A stretch of 64,000 nt of DNA, from the NCBI RefSeq assembly GCF_900185645.1, contig NZ_FYAM01000023.1:806001-870000 (forward strand), given 5' to 3'. Made by a program: the position numbers and the translations under genes. Each line of letters opens with the position of its first letter. Positions within the stretch are counted from its first letter, which is position 1. The stretch comes from Clostridium sp. BSD9I1 (lineage in GTDB: Bacteria > Bacillota > Clostridia > Clostridiales > Clostridiaceae). Under the pieces are notes generated by a model. The model was not told where the DNA came from. It searched no databases and saw only the letters and a list, made by a program, of their open reading frames with translations. This document shows, piece by piece, positions 16,787 to 25,963 of this stretch.

Positions 16787-16947
16787 ATATTGAATATTCT
16801 TTACAAATCTATGTATTTATTATATAATTAAATTTCGCACACAATTATAACAAGTATATCATACTTTTCTAAATTACACTATTATTATATCACAAAGCTT
16901 TTAATAATGTCAATAAATTTTATAAAAAATTATAGGAGCGTGATGAT

Positions 16948-19191
16948 TTGAATACTTTCAATGAAAATCAACATGAAGAATTAGAGTACCTTGAAAAAAC
17001 TTTATCTTTAATCAAAGAAAATTTACAAGAGGAAAAAGAATTGTTAAATTCAAAACTAAGCAGCGTTATAGCTACTGGAAGAGAGATGTGGGAAGAAGTA
17101 TCTCATTCATCAGAGAACTTTGATGAAGTACCTGAAAGGAATCACTTTCTTAATGAATCCAGAATCAAAGCTAGAGATTATATTAGTACAGAAAATCAAA
17201 TAAAAAAACTAAATAAATTGCTTAACTCCCCTTACTTTGGAAGATTTGATTTTATTGAAGACGACTTTGATGATACTGAAAAAATTTATGTAGGGTTGTC
17301 CAGTCTAATAGACAATGAAACCAGTGATATTTTAGTATACGACTGGCGTGCACCAATTTCAAGCATATATTATCGCAGCGAATTAGGTAAATGCTTTTAT
17401 AAATCTCCTGCTGGAATTGTGAGCGGTAATATCTTATTAAAGAGACAATATAAAATCAAAGATTCAAAACTAAAGTACTTTTTTGACAGCAGTATTAAGA
17501 TAAATGATGAAATGCTCCAGGAAGTATTAAGTCAAAATGCTTCTGATAAAATGAAAACCATAGTTCAAACGATTCAAAAGGAACAAGATATTATCATAAG
17601 AGATACGGAAAATGAGCTTTTAATTGTTCAAGGTGCTGCAGGAAGCGGCAAGACCTCCATAGCTCTTCACAGAATTGCATTTTTACTTTATGAAGGATTA
17701 AGCTCTAAGCTAAATACAAATAACGTTATAATAGTTTCCCCTAATTCATTTTTTAGCAGTTATATCTCAGATGTACTCCCTGAGCTTGGAGAAGACAATG
17801 TGGAGCAAATAACCTTTGATAACATTATAGTAAATTCCTTTGATAAAAATTATGTATTAGAGACACGGGAAAAGCAAATGGAACTTTTATTGACTTTGCA
17901 AAGCTGTAGCAGTGATGATTTCAAAACAAAACTTAACAGCATTAAATTTAAGGGTTCTCCTGAATTTATAAAAATTCTTGATAATTTACTAATATATTTA
18001 GAAAGAAAGCTAATCCCTTTTAAGGATGTTTACTTCAACGGAAAAATAATCCAAACCGGCCAGCAGATAAAGAGTATTTTTTTAAATAATAAAATAAACA
18101 TGCCAGCAGCAAAACGCCTTAAGAGAATAGAAAATATGATACTTGATAAAATTCACCCATTAAGAAAAGAAAGACTTGAAATGGTTGAAGAAGTTGTCGA
18201 AAGAGTAACTGAAGATCATATACTTGAAATTAAATCCTTTAGCAGACTTTTATGCATTAAAGAAGCCGCTAAACTTATGGAGTATATTCACACTTTCACA
18301 AAAATTGATCATTTAAACTTATATAAGCTATTATTTAAAGATAAGAATTTATTTCTAAGGCTTTCTAAAGGTATAACCCTGCCAGAAAACATAGATAAAA
18401 TACTGAAATACACTAAAGGCAACTTAAATAATGAAGCTATATCCTATGAAGATGCTGCTGCAATTTTATATTTAAAACTAAGTATTCAGGGCAATGAAGA
18501 ATTTGGTGAAATAAAGCAAGTTGTTATAGACGAAGCACAGGATTACTACCCAATACACTACTATTTATTTAATTTATTGTTTAAAAATGCACGATATACA
18601 GTACTTGGGGATTATAATCAAACTCTTGAGAAATACGGAAATAAAACTATATATGATTGCATAGCGCAAATACTTAAAAAGAAAAAAACTGTAAAACTTA
18701 GCTTAAATAAAAGTTATAGGTCTTCCTTTGAAATCAATACCTTTAACCAAAGACTTTTAAGTACCACCCAGGAGGCAGTGTCCTTTCAAAGGCATGAAGC
18801 CGCTCCAGAAATTAAATTTGTAAAAGATACAAACGAATTAGATACCGCTATTTGTAAGGACGTTACTAAATACTTTGATTTAAACTATAAGTCCATTGCA
18901 GTTATATGTAAAAGCTCAAAGGAAGCTCTGGATGTAAAAAACAGATTAAGTAAATACATTGATGCAACCTTACTAGAAGATAATGATATGAAAAAGAACG
19001 ACTCTGTATTAGTTGTTCCGTCATATTTAGCAAAGGGCTTAGAATTTGACGTTGTACTAGTATACGATGTTTCAAATAAAAATTATAAGAGCGATTTTGA
19101 TAAAAGACTTCTTTATATAGCCTGCACAAGGGCTCTTCACGGATTAACTTTATATCATACAGGAGAAAAAAGTAATTTTATTAAGGATTAA
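16948..19191 (+). CDS. helD: HelD-like RNA polymerase recycling ATPase (UvrD-like superfamily 1)
   Basis: 747 residues, close to Bacillus HelD. An N-terminal coiled-coil arm (about 5-60, EELEYLEKTLSLIKENLQ) precedes the first RecA-like domain with Walker A GAAGSGKTS (about 229-237), an inserted helical region, Walker B/motif II VVIDEAQDYYP (about 525-535), and the second RecA-like domain with KSYRSSFEIN, SYLAKGLEFDVVLVYD and ACTRALHGL. HelD proteins push into the channels of stalled RNA polymerase and release nucleic acid using ATP; they act as RNAP rescue factors and in some bacteria give rifamycin resistance. The TTG 16948 start follows TAGGAGCG. A terminator lies directly after the gene. 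Confidence 0.9.
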   Translation: MNTFNENQHEELEYLEKTLSLIKENLQEEKELLNSKLSSVIATGREMWEEVSHSSENFDEVPERNHFLNESRIKARDYISTENQIKKLNKLLNSPYFGRFDFIEDDFDDTEKIYVGLSSLIDNETSDILVYDWRAPISSIYYRSELGKCFYKSPAGIVSGNILLKRQYKIKDSKLKYFFDSSIKINDEMLQEVLSQNASDKMKTIVQTIQKEQDIIIRDTENELLIVQGAAGSGKTSIALHRIAFLLYEGLSSKLNTNNVIIVSPNSFFSSYISDVLPELGEDNVEQITFDNIIVNSFDKNYVLETREKQMELLLTLQSCSSDDFKTKLNSIKFKGSPEFIKILDNLLIYLERKLIPFKDVYFNGKIIQTGQQIKSIFLNNKINMPAAKRLKRIENMILDKIHPLRKERLEMVEEVVERVTEDHILEIKSFSRLLCIKEAAKLMEYIHTFTKIDHLNLYKLLFKDKNLFLRLSKGITLPENIDKILKYTKGNLNNEAISYEDAAAILYLKLSIQGNEEFGEIKQVVIDEAQDYYPIHYYLFNLLFKNARYTVLGDYNQTLEKYGNKTIYDCIAQILKKKKTVKLSLNKSYRSSFEINTFNQRLLSTTQEAVSFQRHEAAPEIKFVKDTNELDTAICKDVTKYFDLNYKSIAVICKSSKEALDVKNRLSKYIDATLLEDNDMKKNDSVLVVPSYLAKGLEFDVVLVYDVSNKNYKSDFDKRLLYIACTRALHGLTLYHTGEKSNFIKD

Positions 19192-19200
19192 TCTAAAAAC

Positions 19201-19236
19201 AAACAGCTCCCTATAGGTTTAGAGAGCTGTTTTTAT
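19201..19236 (+). terminator. Terminator after helD
   Basis: AAACAGCTC (19201-19209) pairs with GAGCTGTTT (19224-19232), followed by TTATT. Confidence 0.85.
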
Positions 19237-19300
19237 TCATGCACTATTTTTTATTTTCCATTTTAGCCCAGGGAGTCTGCCTCCCAAAATTTGGTACCTT

Positions 19301-20425
19301 CTAAAAAATCATTTCTCCTGCTTTATACCCCTCAGGTAATTCTTCTTCACTTAAAAATTTAAAATTGTCATCACGTAGTATTGGTAAAAACGCTTCGTAT
19401 GGAGTTCTAGTAAACTCTGAGGCATAATTACTAGCTCCAAACCACTTACCCTCTTTGCTACTCAAATTTAAATCTCTAGCAAATTTTGTATTGTTTGAGC
19501 AATCATGAACTGCTAAATCCCACTTTTCTTCATCAGCTATTTTCATGAATTTAAGAGTTAATTCCCTACTCCAAATCGGAGATATATATCCATGTCTGGA
19601 AATATACATGTTTTCACCATAATAATTATCTATGTTATTTTCATTTAAATGTAATTCTGCACAATTGATAAAATCCAGTTTCGTATCTAAAATCGCTTGT
19701 TTTTTCTTAAAAAAGGTTTCGAAAAACTCAGGAGTCATTGGAGTTTCAATACCTACATTTTTAATATATTTTTTTGCTATTCCAATGTTTTCAATAACTT
19801 TATCTGAACAATTGGAAGCACCCAGGTTAAAGCGTATCTCGTCAAGACCAGCTTCAGCTAATGCCTTCAATGTTTCTTCCGTTGCTAACATACCATTTGT
19901 ATATAGATGTTGATGAATTTCAGCATCCCTAAATTTCTTTATTATTGAATAGTATTTTTCAATTTCCATGAATGGCTCTAAATAAACGTAGGAAATACCC
20001 GTTGGTTTCTTGTAGATGGAAAGAAGTAAATCAATATCCTTGTCATAGAATTTTGTACCTCCAATTTCCCACATACCTTCGCCAACTGGAGCAATATTAT
20101 CTAGTTCTCCATAGTTATAGCAGAACTTACACTCTATGTTACATTTATTTGTTTTTCTAATTGCACTTAAACCAGTTCCCATCAAACAAGAACAACATCC
20201 CTTAGGGAATTTGCTTTCATTTCCCACAAAAAGAGTTCTGTTCCCCAAAGTTTTCAAACTTGTAATTTCCGACATTAACATATCATTTCTATGATCAATC
20301 GCTGCCTCAATTTGTGCAAAGGTAGCGTAAATGATTTCTTGTTGTTTTGTCATTGGTTCCTCATCCTCTGGCAACATTGCAAAGAATTCAAACCACATCA
20401 ACGCATCTTTCTTTGAAATTTTCAT
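19301..20425 (-). CDS. Radical SAM protein of unknown function
   Basis: 374 residues. The 4Fe-4S cluster ligands are C95, C99 and C102 in CNIECKFC (C-x3-C-x2-C). The glycine-rich SAM contact region is around AGLDEIRFNLGAS. A second cysteine group, C77, C78 and C80 in GCCSCLMG, precedes the motif and could bind metal or substrate. About 90 N-terminal residues form a helical extension. Later residues include a conserved-looking ISRHGYISP and VHDCSNNTKFAR. I do not recognise the substrate. ATG 20425 follows GAGGAGGA. No obvious modified-peptide substrate gene is adjacent; the nearest same-strand gene is the DUF434 protein 280 bases upstream, behind a terminator. Confidence 0.85.
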   Translation of the reverse strand: MKISKKDALMWFEFFAMLPEDEEPMTKQQEIIYATFAQIEAAIDHRNDMLMSEITSLKTLGNRTLFVGNESKFPKGCCSCLMGTGLSAIRKTNKCNIECKFCYNYGELDNIAPVGEGMWEIGGTKFYDKDIDLLLSIYKKPTGISYVYLEPFMEIEKYYSIIKKFRDAEIHQHLYTNGMLATEETLKALAEAGLDEIRFNLGASNCSDKVIENIGIAKKYIKNVGIETPMTPEFFETFFKKKQAILDTKLDFINCAELHLNENNIDNYYGENMYISRHGYISPIWSRELTLKFMKIADEEKWDLAVHDCSNNTKFARDLNLSSKEGKWFGASNYASEFTRTPYEAFLPILRDDNFKFLSEEELPEGYKAGEMIF

Positions 20426-20619
20426 AACATGTCCTCCTCTAATTAATCTTCCTGAAGACTCAATTCAAATCTTCCTCTGTGCTTTTCACATATTCTTCTT
20501 CAAAAGACATACGCGAACCTATTTAATTATATATCAATTGTATTGTTTTGTATGTAGATAAAGAGTTCAATTTTCAACATTATTCTTTAACACAATCCTA
20601 AATTTTAGCACATATGTAT

Positions 20620-20669
20620 AACAATGTAAATAAAAACATGTCGACATTTGCTACATTGTTGACATGTTT
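20620..20669 (-). terminator. Terminator of the DUF434 gene with overlapping alternative stem
   Basis: On the minus strand AAACATGTC (20669-20661) pairs with GACATGTTT (20642-20634), followed by TTATTT. A second stem, AACAATGTA/TACATTGTT (20660-20652 with 20628-20620), interleaves with it, so the two cannot easily form together. Direct repeats GCACATATG lie at 20608-20616 and 20688-20696. Confidence 0.6.
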
Positions 20670-20705
20670 GATCATATTGAGCACTAGGCACATATGCATC
20701 CGCAG

Positions 20706-21422
20706 TTAATATAAAAAGCTAAGGTCTATGTAATGTACATTAGGTAAATATTCTTTTATAATTTCGTATGCTAGATTAATCCAACTCCCACAAGTATTTA
20801 ATATAATACCATCACTAGTCACTACATTATCCAAACTCTTCAAGATAAAATCTGCATTTGGCACAAGAATAACCTCCACATCAAAATCATACTTTGAAAG
20901 AATTTCTAATATCCTTGCTTTTAATCTTCCAGTGTTTGAAACTGGGGAATCTAAATAAAAGATTGCCTTTCCTATATTCACTTCCTTTAGCCTTTTACCA
21001 ATAAGCTCAATAGCAGCATCTGTTTTATCAATTAGCTTATAAGTACCACGAAGACCAGCTAAATCCCTTATTGTACCGTCCATGCAATGAAGAATCGTAG
21101 ATCCAGATAGGGCTACTTCTAGTGTAATAATTAAGTTTAATCCATCAATATGTATTGCAGCGTTTTCATAGCTCCCTTTCAACTGATGTTCTTTTCTTCT
21201 TTTAATATCTAAAGAAGAAGATAAAACCCTTTTTAAGGTTAATCTTTGTCTTGCAGAAAACAAAAAATGATTTCCTATAAAATCAATTACTTTATTAATT
21301 TCATATCCCCTGTCTAATAAAAAGCAAATATCCTGCTGGGCTTGTTTTAACAACTTTAAATTTTTATCATTAAACTCTATTTTATCCCTTTCAACATATC
21401 CTCGCTTTACTACTTGAGTCAT
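20706..21422 (-). CDS. DUF434 / DUF5616 domain protein
   Basis: 238 residues. The N-terminal third (about 12-70), with LLKQAQQDICFLLDRGYEI and FIGNHFLFSARQR, matches the DUF434 family; the C-terminal part with AAIHIDGLNLIITLEVALSG and VSNTGRLKARILEIL matches the companion DUF5616 region, which has a PIN- or Toprim-like alternation of strands with acidic residues (HIDG, YLDSP, TSDG). That acidic pattern suggests metal binding, perhaps a nuclease-like fold, but no activity is known. ATG 21422 follows AAGGAGA. Cytoplasmic, monocistronic. Confidence 0.8.
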   Translation of the reverse strand: MTQVVKRGYVERDKIEFNDKNLKLLKQAQQDICFLLDRGYEINKVIDFIGNHFLFSARQRLTLKRVLSSSLDIKRRKEHQLKGSYENAAIHIDGLNLIITLEVALSGSTILHCMDGTIRDLAGLRGTYKLIDKTDAAIELIGKRLKEVNIGKAIFYLDSPVSNTGRLKARILEILSKYDFDVEVILVPNADFILKSLDNVVTSDGIILNTCGSWINLAYEIIKEYLPNVHYIDLSFLY

Positions 21423-21561
21423 AATATTCTCCTTTGTATAAGTTTTTTACTCTCTACATCAAAATCTATTTATATTATTCTTCAATAGGTAAATAAAATT
21501 ATAGAATAGAACGCAATTCAATTTCCAATACTGCATATTGTAATTATTGGGGGAGATATAT

Positions 21562-21741
21562 ATGACTTTAAGAAACCTGTTTGAAAAGTTACTTCAGATA
21601 TTACAGTTTATTGAAACGGAAGCAGATAAGCCTCTTAATAATGATAATTATGAAACAAAAATATATAATAAAGGATATAAAGAAGCTATGATTGCAGTTA
21701 GGGACTTTATCTGGAACATTTTTAATAGCGATGGTCCGTAA
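21562..21741 (+). CDS. Small helical protein, 59 residues, unknown
   Basis: ATG 21562 follows GGGGGAG at 6-base spacing. The product (MTLRNLFEKLLQILQFIETE...) is a charged, probably helical peptide with a Tyr-rich middle (NYETKIYNKGYKEA) and ends FNSDGP. No family recognised. It ends 40 bases before a bidirectional terminator shared with the convergent CWB2 gene, which supports it being expressed. Confidence 0.55.
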   Translation: MTLRNLFEKLLQILQFIETEADKPLNNDNYETKIYNKGYKEAMIAVRDFIWNIFNSDGP

Positions 21742-21782
21742 AATAATGCAAGGAATAGATATATTTATGAAAACGATGCAAA

Positions 21783-21819
21783 AATACCGTATAATTCACT
21801 TTTTGAATAATACGGTATT
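21783..21819. terminator. Bidirectional terminator
   Basis: 16-base arms (21783-21798 and 21804-21819) built on AATACCGTAT/ATACGGTATT with one mismatch and a 5-nt T-rich loop. Serves the convergent small gene and CWB2 gene. Confidence 0.65.
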
Positions 21820-21866
21820 CTAGTAAAATATTCATCCTTAATATCAATATAATTAAAGTTATAATA

Positions 21867-23507
21867 TTAGTAATTTACTTCCCATATTTCTGAGTTTTCT
21901 ACAACGATTAGCGTCTCGCTTGTGAAATCTCCATTAGCTGGATCAATAGCTGATATTGACACTGTCTTAAGTTTCAATAAATCAACTCCTTTACTTGGCA
22001 CTACTGTAATCAAACCATTCCTTGCTAAAACTGTACCACAGCTACATGTGAATCTTATGTTATTACTAAGGGACGAATCTGTTATATCATTGCCATATTG
22101 ATCAATTACTTTAAATCTGGCATGCCCATTCCCTGGGGTCCCATCCTTACCCGGAGCATCTACAGCTAATGCAGTTGAAGTTATCTTGATTTTACTGATT
22201 TTTGTACTTCCACTTTCATCTTTTCCTCCAGGATCAAGGGGAGAATACTCCATTGTCCCAGCTATACCAGTTACATTATCTATTAGTGTAATAATAATTG
22301 GTTTATCAGCATCAGAAGATGACTTCAGTGTTATTGTACCTACTCCTGTCAATGGATTTAGAGTTATTGACGAACTTACAGATGCTACTACATCTATCTC
22401 TGATACTGGAATTGTTTTAGTAATATCTATACCATTTCTATCTAATACCTTGTATTGAAAATTGGCAGTATTAGCTCCAGTTTGGGTTAAATTAGTCGAA
22501 GAAAACAAAATTTTATCTACTATGGACGATGTATGCTTGCCAATAAGCTTATTAATAATTTCATCTGAAATTACTCCTGTGCCACCTAATATATTAATAT
22601 TTGATATATTTGCAGCATTGCTATTAAAATAATCTTTTTGGGAACTTGAATCCTTCCCAACTAAAAGTAATGGATTAGAGTCTTTACCTGCCAGAATAGA
22701 ACCACTTAGAGCATCAGGAAAATTCTCACCTGAGGCCACATATGTAGCGCTCAAATCTAAATCACTTTTAAATTTATCTATGATGTTAAAATTTATTTCA
22801 TACTTGTCACTTCCTGTTATTAATTCTGTATTAGATAGTCCTTTAAGCACTTCGTTATCTAATGAAGTTCCTGAACCAATAACATAGGTTGTGGTCAATT
22901 TGTGACTGTTAATATAGTTCTTTACTACACTTGGAATTTTATTATGATTAACTAATATAATAGGCATATTCTTTTTTATAGCTATCGGTGATATCGATAA
23001 AGCATCGGGAAAGTTCTCCCCCGTAACCACTGCAATTTCATCAGTATCGCCCAGTTGTTCAGCTATCTTTATGCATGTTTCATACCTATCTTGACCAAAT
23101 ATTCTTGTTACTGCTAACCCAGAAGTAGTCAATTGTTTTTCAACCTTTGACGAAATACTTCCTGTTCCACCTATGATAATAATATTTTTGACTTTTAGTT
23201 TCTGAATTGCATCTAATGTTTCCTCAGGTATGGAATTAGTTTTAGATAAAAGTATTGGTGCATCATATTTTTTAGCCAATGGTGCAGCACTTATAGCATC
23301 AGGGAAGTTTTCTCCACTGGCTAGAACTGCATAGCTTGATTGAGTCCACCCACTTAATGCAATTACCCCAGAAGTAACATATCTATCAGCTCCTGAAAAT
23401 CTATTAATTGTGTGCGTAGTATCCGCTGCAAAGGCTGTAATTGAGGAAAATGGCAGTAAAGCTAACACTGTAAAAATTAGTAAGAGTCTAAAAAACTTTT
23501 TAATCAC
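21867..23507 (-). CDS. Cell wall-binding repeat 2 (CWB2) surface protein
   Basis: 546 residues. A signal peptide (about 1-27, cut near AFAA-DTT) leads into three CWB2 repeats (about 35-125, 133-225, 230-325), each with the typical R-x-x-G-x-D/N-R-Y-E/V-T-S start, SGENFPDALS motif and IIIGGTGSIS end. CWB2 triplets form a trimer-like pseudo-symmetric module that anchors proteins non-covalently to secondary wall polymer. The last 215 residues are Ig-like beta domains with GVGTITLKS and VDAPGKDGTPGNGHARFKVID; these resemble invasin/Big-type domains. Start is GTG 23507 after AAAGGGGTG. Function beyond wall attachment is unknown. Confidence 0.88.
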   Translation of the reverse strand: MIKKFFRLLLIFTVLALLPFSSITAFAADTTHTINRFSGADRYVTSGVIALSGWTQSSYAVLASGENFPDAISAAPLAKKYDAPILLSKTNSIPEETLDAIQKLKVKNIIIIGGTGSISSKVEKQLTTSGLAVTRIFGQDRYETCIKIAEQLGDTDEIAVVTGENFPDALSISPIAIKKNMPIILVNHNKIPSVVKNYINSHKLTTTYVIGSGTSLDNEVLKGLSNTELITGSDKYEINFNIIDKFKSDLDLSATYVASGENFPDALSGSILAGKDSNPLLLVGKDSSSQKDYFNSNAANISNINILGGTGVISDEIINKLIGKHTSSIVDKILFSSTNLTQTGANTANFQYKVLDRNGIDITKTIPVSEIDVVASVSSSITLNPLTGVGTITLKSSSDADKPIIITLIDNVTGIAGTMEYSPLDPGGKDESGSTKISKIKITSTALAVDAPGKDGTPGNGHARFKVIDQYGNDITDSSLSNNIRFTCSCGTVLARNGLITVVPSKGVDLLKLKTVSISAIDPANGDFTSETLIVVENSEIWEVNY

Positions 23508-23697
23508 AGTAACACCCCTTTCAAGTTATATTTTACCATATACTGAAGATTTGTGTTAATAGTTCTTCCCTACTCTACAGGCGCATCTTCATCCCCCCTT
23601 TGTGATATACTATTTAAATATAGAATTTAAAACTTAATTAAATTATTATAAAAGTTTAATGTAATTATTGCCTTAAAGGATGAAAGGAGAAAAAGAT

Positions 23698-24345
23698 ATG
23701 AAGATACTTGGAATTAACGGGAGTCCTAGGAAAAATTGGAACACAGATATTCTTATAAATAAGGCTTTAGAAGGAGCTGCATCCCAGGGAGCAGAAACAG
23801 AAATTATCCATCTATATGATTTAGAGTTTAAGGGATGTATAAGCTGCTTTGCTTGCAAAAGAATCAATGGTAAAGGCTATGGAAAATGTGCTGTAAAGGA
23901 TGATTTAGCACTAGTTTTCGAAAAAATAGAAAAGGCAGATGCTCTTGTTTTAGGCTCTCCTATATACTTTGGCGAAGTAACTGGAGAAATGAGATCCTTC
24001 GTTGAAAGATTATTTTTTCAATACTTAGTATACGATAAGGAAAGAACTATTTTAACACCGAAAAAAATTTCTACAGCCTTTATTTACACTATGAATGTGC
24101 CAGAGGATTTTATAAAGGAAGTAGGATATGAAGAAAAATTTAAAAAGTATGAAGATTTATTTCAGCGCTTTTTTGGTTCTTCTGAGTCATTAATAGCTGC
24201 AGATACCCTCCAATTCAATGATTATTCCAAATACGTTTCAACAATGTTTAATGCAGAAGAAAAAGCTAAAAGCCGAAGTGAATTGTTCCCAATAGACTGC
24301 CAAAAGGCCTTTGATATGGGAGCTAAACTAATTAAAAGAACGTAG
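23698..24345 (+). CDS. Flavodoxin-fold NAD(P)H-dependent reductase
   Basis: 215 residues. The N-terminal KILGINGSPRKNWNTD is the FMN phosphate loop of the NADPH-dependent FMN reductase/WrbA-like group. A Cys-rich stretch GCISCFACKRINGKGYGKC follows strand 2, as in clostridial iron-sulfur flavoprotein relatives, though the spacing does not clearly match the classic C-x2-C-x2-C-x4-7-C cluster motif. LGSPIYFGEVTGEMRSFVER is the second flavin contact. ATG 23698 follows AAGGAG at 8 bases; the in-frame ATG 18 bases upstream overlaps the binding site. Probably monocistronic; a repeat copy lies 30 bases downstream. Confidence 0.85.
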   Translation: MKILGINGSPRKNWNTDILINKALEGAASQGAETEIIHLYDLEFKGCISCFACKRINGKGYGKCAVKDDLALVFEKIEKADALVLGSPIYFGEVTGEMRSFVERLFFQYLVYDKERTILTPKKISTAFIYTMNVPEDFIKEVGYEEKFKKYEDLFQRFFGSSESLIAADTLQFNDYSKYVSTMFNAEEKAKSRSELFPIDCQKAFDMGAKLIKRT

Positions 24346-24375
24346 TACTTATGCTTGTTTAAGCAATTTTTTTAA

Positions 24376-24401
24376 CTTGCCACTTGCCACGTGAGTGGCA
24401 C
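24376..24401 (+). repeat. 26-nt repeat, solo copy (repeat locus 6)
   Basis: Variant core with GTGAGTGGCAC in place of GTGGGTGGCAC, followed by a T-rich run. It lies 30 bases after the stop of the flavodoxin-like gene and 5' to terC copy 3. Confidence 0.92.
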
Positions 24402-24544
24402 TTTTCTTTTTTATCATAAAAAATAATAATCGAACATAAAAATATCTATGTAGTAATTAAGTAATTTTATTAATGTAGGTGCGCACTATGTATATCAAAT
24501 CATCCTTCATTACTAAAGAAAAGAATTGAAGGGAGGAATTTAAT

Positions 24545-25402
24545 ATAGATACAAAACAAGCATTTAAATGGGTACTATTTTGGATTTGTCTAGCTTTATG
24601 TTTTAACTTAGGAATTTATCTTATATTTGGTCAGCAAAAGGCTTTAGAATTTTTAGGAGGCTATGTTATTGAACAAATTTTAAGCCTGGATAATTTATTT
24701 TTGTTTATTCTTGTTTTTAAAAATTTTGGAATAAGTACAAGGAATCAAAGAAGGGTATTAAATTATGGGATAATGGGCGCAATAGTCCTGCGCTTAATTT
24801 TTGTAATCTTAGGAGTTACAGTAGTTAGTAAATTCCACTGGATACTATATATATTTGGAATCACACTAATTATGAGCGGCCTTAAAATGATGTTTAAACA
24901 TGAAGAAGAAAGTCATGACTTTAGAAACAACGGGCTGGTGAAACTTCTAAAAAAAATAATTCCTGTAACTGATAATCTTGTGGGCGAGAAATTCTTTGTA
25001 AAAATAAATAATGTGCTTCATGCTACCCCTCTGTTTGTAATACTTGTAATTGTTGAAGGCACAGATATTTTATTTGCTATAGACTCCATCCCTGCAATAT
25101 TCTCTATAACCACAGATGCCTTTATTGTCTATACATCAAATATTTTTGCAATACTGGGATTAAGAAGTCTTTACTTCCTGCTTGTAAAAGTAAATGATAC
25201 CTTCAAATACGTAGAATATGGAGTAGCGTTAATATTGGTATTTACAGGTGTAAAACTTTCTATATTAATGTTCAATATAGAAATAGACATTGCATTTTCC
25301 ATAATAGTAATTGCTATAATACTACTCACTAGCATTTTAGTTTCCGTTATATCAAAGATAATTACAGGAAAAAAATACACCGCCCACGATTATAAAGCCT
25401 AA
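24545..25402 (+). CDS. TerC family membrane protein, copy 3, with ATA in place of the start codon
   Basis: The frame aligns with terC copies 1 and 2 from its first codon (I/M-D-T-K-Q-A-F-K-W-V), but the first codon is ATA, not ATG or TTG. A good GGGAGG binding site is kept 7 bases ahead. The first normal in-frame start is TTG 24701, 52 codons later, which would remove the first membrane span and most of the second with its conserved SLDNLF Asp. The rest is intact: 285 codons without a stop, with VEGTDILFAIDS conserved. Either AUA initiates weakly or the gene is newly damaged. It is more divergent than copies 1 and 2 (FKNFGISTRN replaces SSFGIKKEY). Confidence 0.75.
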   Translation: MDTKQAFKWVLFWICLALCFNLGIYLIFGQQKALEFLGGYVIEQILSLDNLFLFILVFKNFGISTRNQRRVLNYGIMGAIVLRLIFVILGVTVVSKFHWILYIFGITLIMSGLKMMFKHEEESHDFRNNGLVKLLKKIIPVTDNLVGEKFFVKINNVLHATPLFVILVIVEGTDILFAIDSIPAIFSITTDAFIVYTSNIFAILGLRSLYFLLVKVNDTFKYVEYGVALILVFTGVKLSILMFNIEIDIAFSIIVIAIILLTSILVSVISKIITGKKYTAHDYKA

Positions 25403-25410
25403 TAGTTAAA

Positions 25411-25440
25411 AGCAGAATCCTAGATGATCCTGCTCTTTTT
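25411..25440 (+). terminator. Terminator after terC copy 3
   Basis: AGCAGAATC/GATCCTGCT hairpin with one mismatch and a CTTTTT tail. Confidence 0.7.
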
Positions 25441-25451
25441 ATCTTATTCAA

Positions 25452-25477
25452 CTTGCCACTTGCCATGTGGGTGGCAC
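25452..25477 (+). repeat. 26-nt repeat, solo copy (repeat locus 7)
   Basis: Consensus core with CTTATTCAA flank. Its last base is also the last base of the TAG stop (25477-25479) of the antitoxin gene on the minus strand. Confidence 0.95.
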
Positions 25478-25947
25478 TATTTTAAAAGCTGAGTTATCTT
25501 CTCTCTTAATGTCTTTTCTTTTAAAGGCGTTAAAATACCGCTGTTCTTTTCTAAGATATTTAGCATATTCTCTGGATTCCTAAGAAGTATAAGAGTATTG
25601 TTGTGGTCCTTATCTTGGACAGCCCCCATTTCATATCGATTTAAAGTAACTCCTCCCCAATTTAAGAGCTTGGAAAAAGCTCCTTGACTTAAACCATAGC
25701 TCTCCCTGATAGCTTTAATTTCCTCAGGAGATAATAATTCATGTTTTTTTCTATATATATCAAAGGCTCTTTCAATATTTAATTCATCCAATTCCTTATC
25801 AAATAATTCTTCACCGCAGCCTTCACAAATACATATCTGTACTTCTATTTCTATAGGCTCACCCTTAACTACATATATTTCATTTCTTTTTATTATATCC
25901 ACAGTGTTGTACTTATCACAATTATAACAATATAATTCCTTTTGCAA
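25477..25947 (-). CDS. MqsA-type antitoxin: zinc finger plus helix-turn-helix
   Basis: 156 residues. The N-terminal part has two CxxC pairs, CYNC and CEGC, about 35 residues apart, as in YgiT-type zinc-ribbon antitoxins; the C-terminal part has an Xre-like HTH, IKAIRESYGLSQGAFSKLLNW followed by TLNRYEMGAVQD. In MqsRA systems the antitoxin neutralises an RNase toxin and represses its own operon through the HTH. TTG 25947 was chosen because AAAGGGGTG precedes it; an in-frame ATG at 25983 would overlap the toxin gene. The toxin gene is directly upstream, separated by 16 bases. Confidence 0.8.
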   Translation of the reverse strand: MQKELYCYNCDKYNTVDIIKRNEIYVVKGEPIEIEVQICICEGCGEELFDKELDELNIERAFDIYRKKHELLSPEEIKAIRESYGLSQGAFSKLLNWGGVTLNRYEMGAVQDKDHNNTLILLRNPENMLNILEKNSGILTPLKEKTLREKITQLLK

Positions 25948-25963
25948 GATTAACACCCCTTTC

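Larger units (their letters stand above)
16543..16947. other. Divergent intergenic region topB / helD
   Basis: About 400 bases without a gene. It contains one repeat copy (16719-16744) and a perfect 31-base palindrome (16756-16786). A 30-base stretch of near-homopolymer AT sequence follows. No confident promoter was assigned. Confidence 0.5.

Noticed and set aside
20620-20669. H-type pseudoknot
   Set aside because: The A-B-A'-B' order suggests one, but there is no base between A' and B' to span a 9-bp stem, so the two stems are more likely alternatives.
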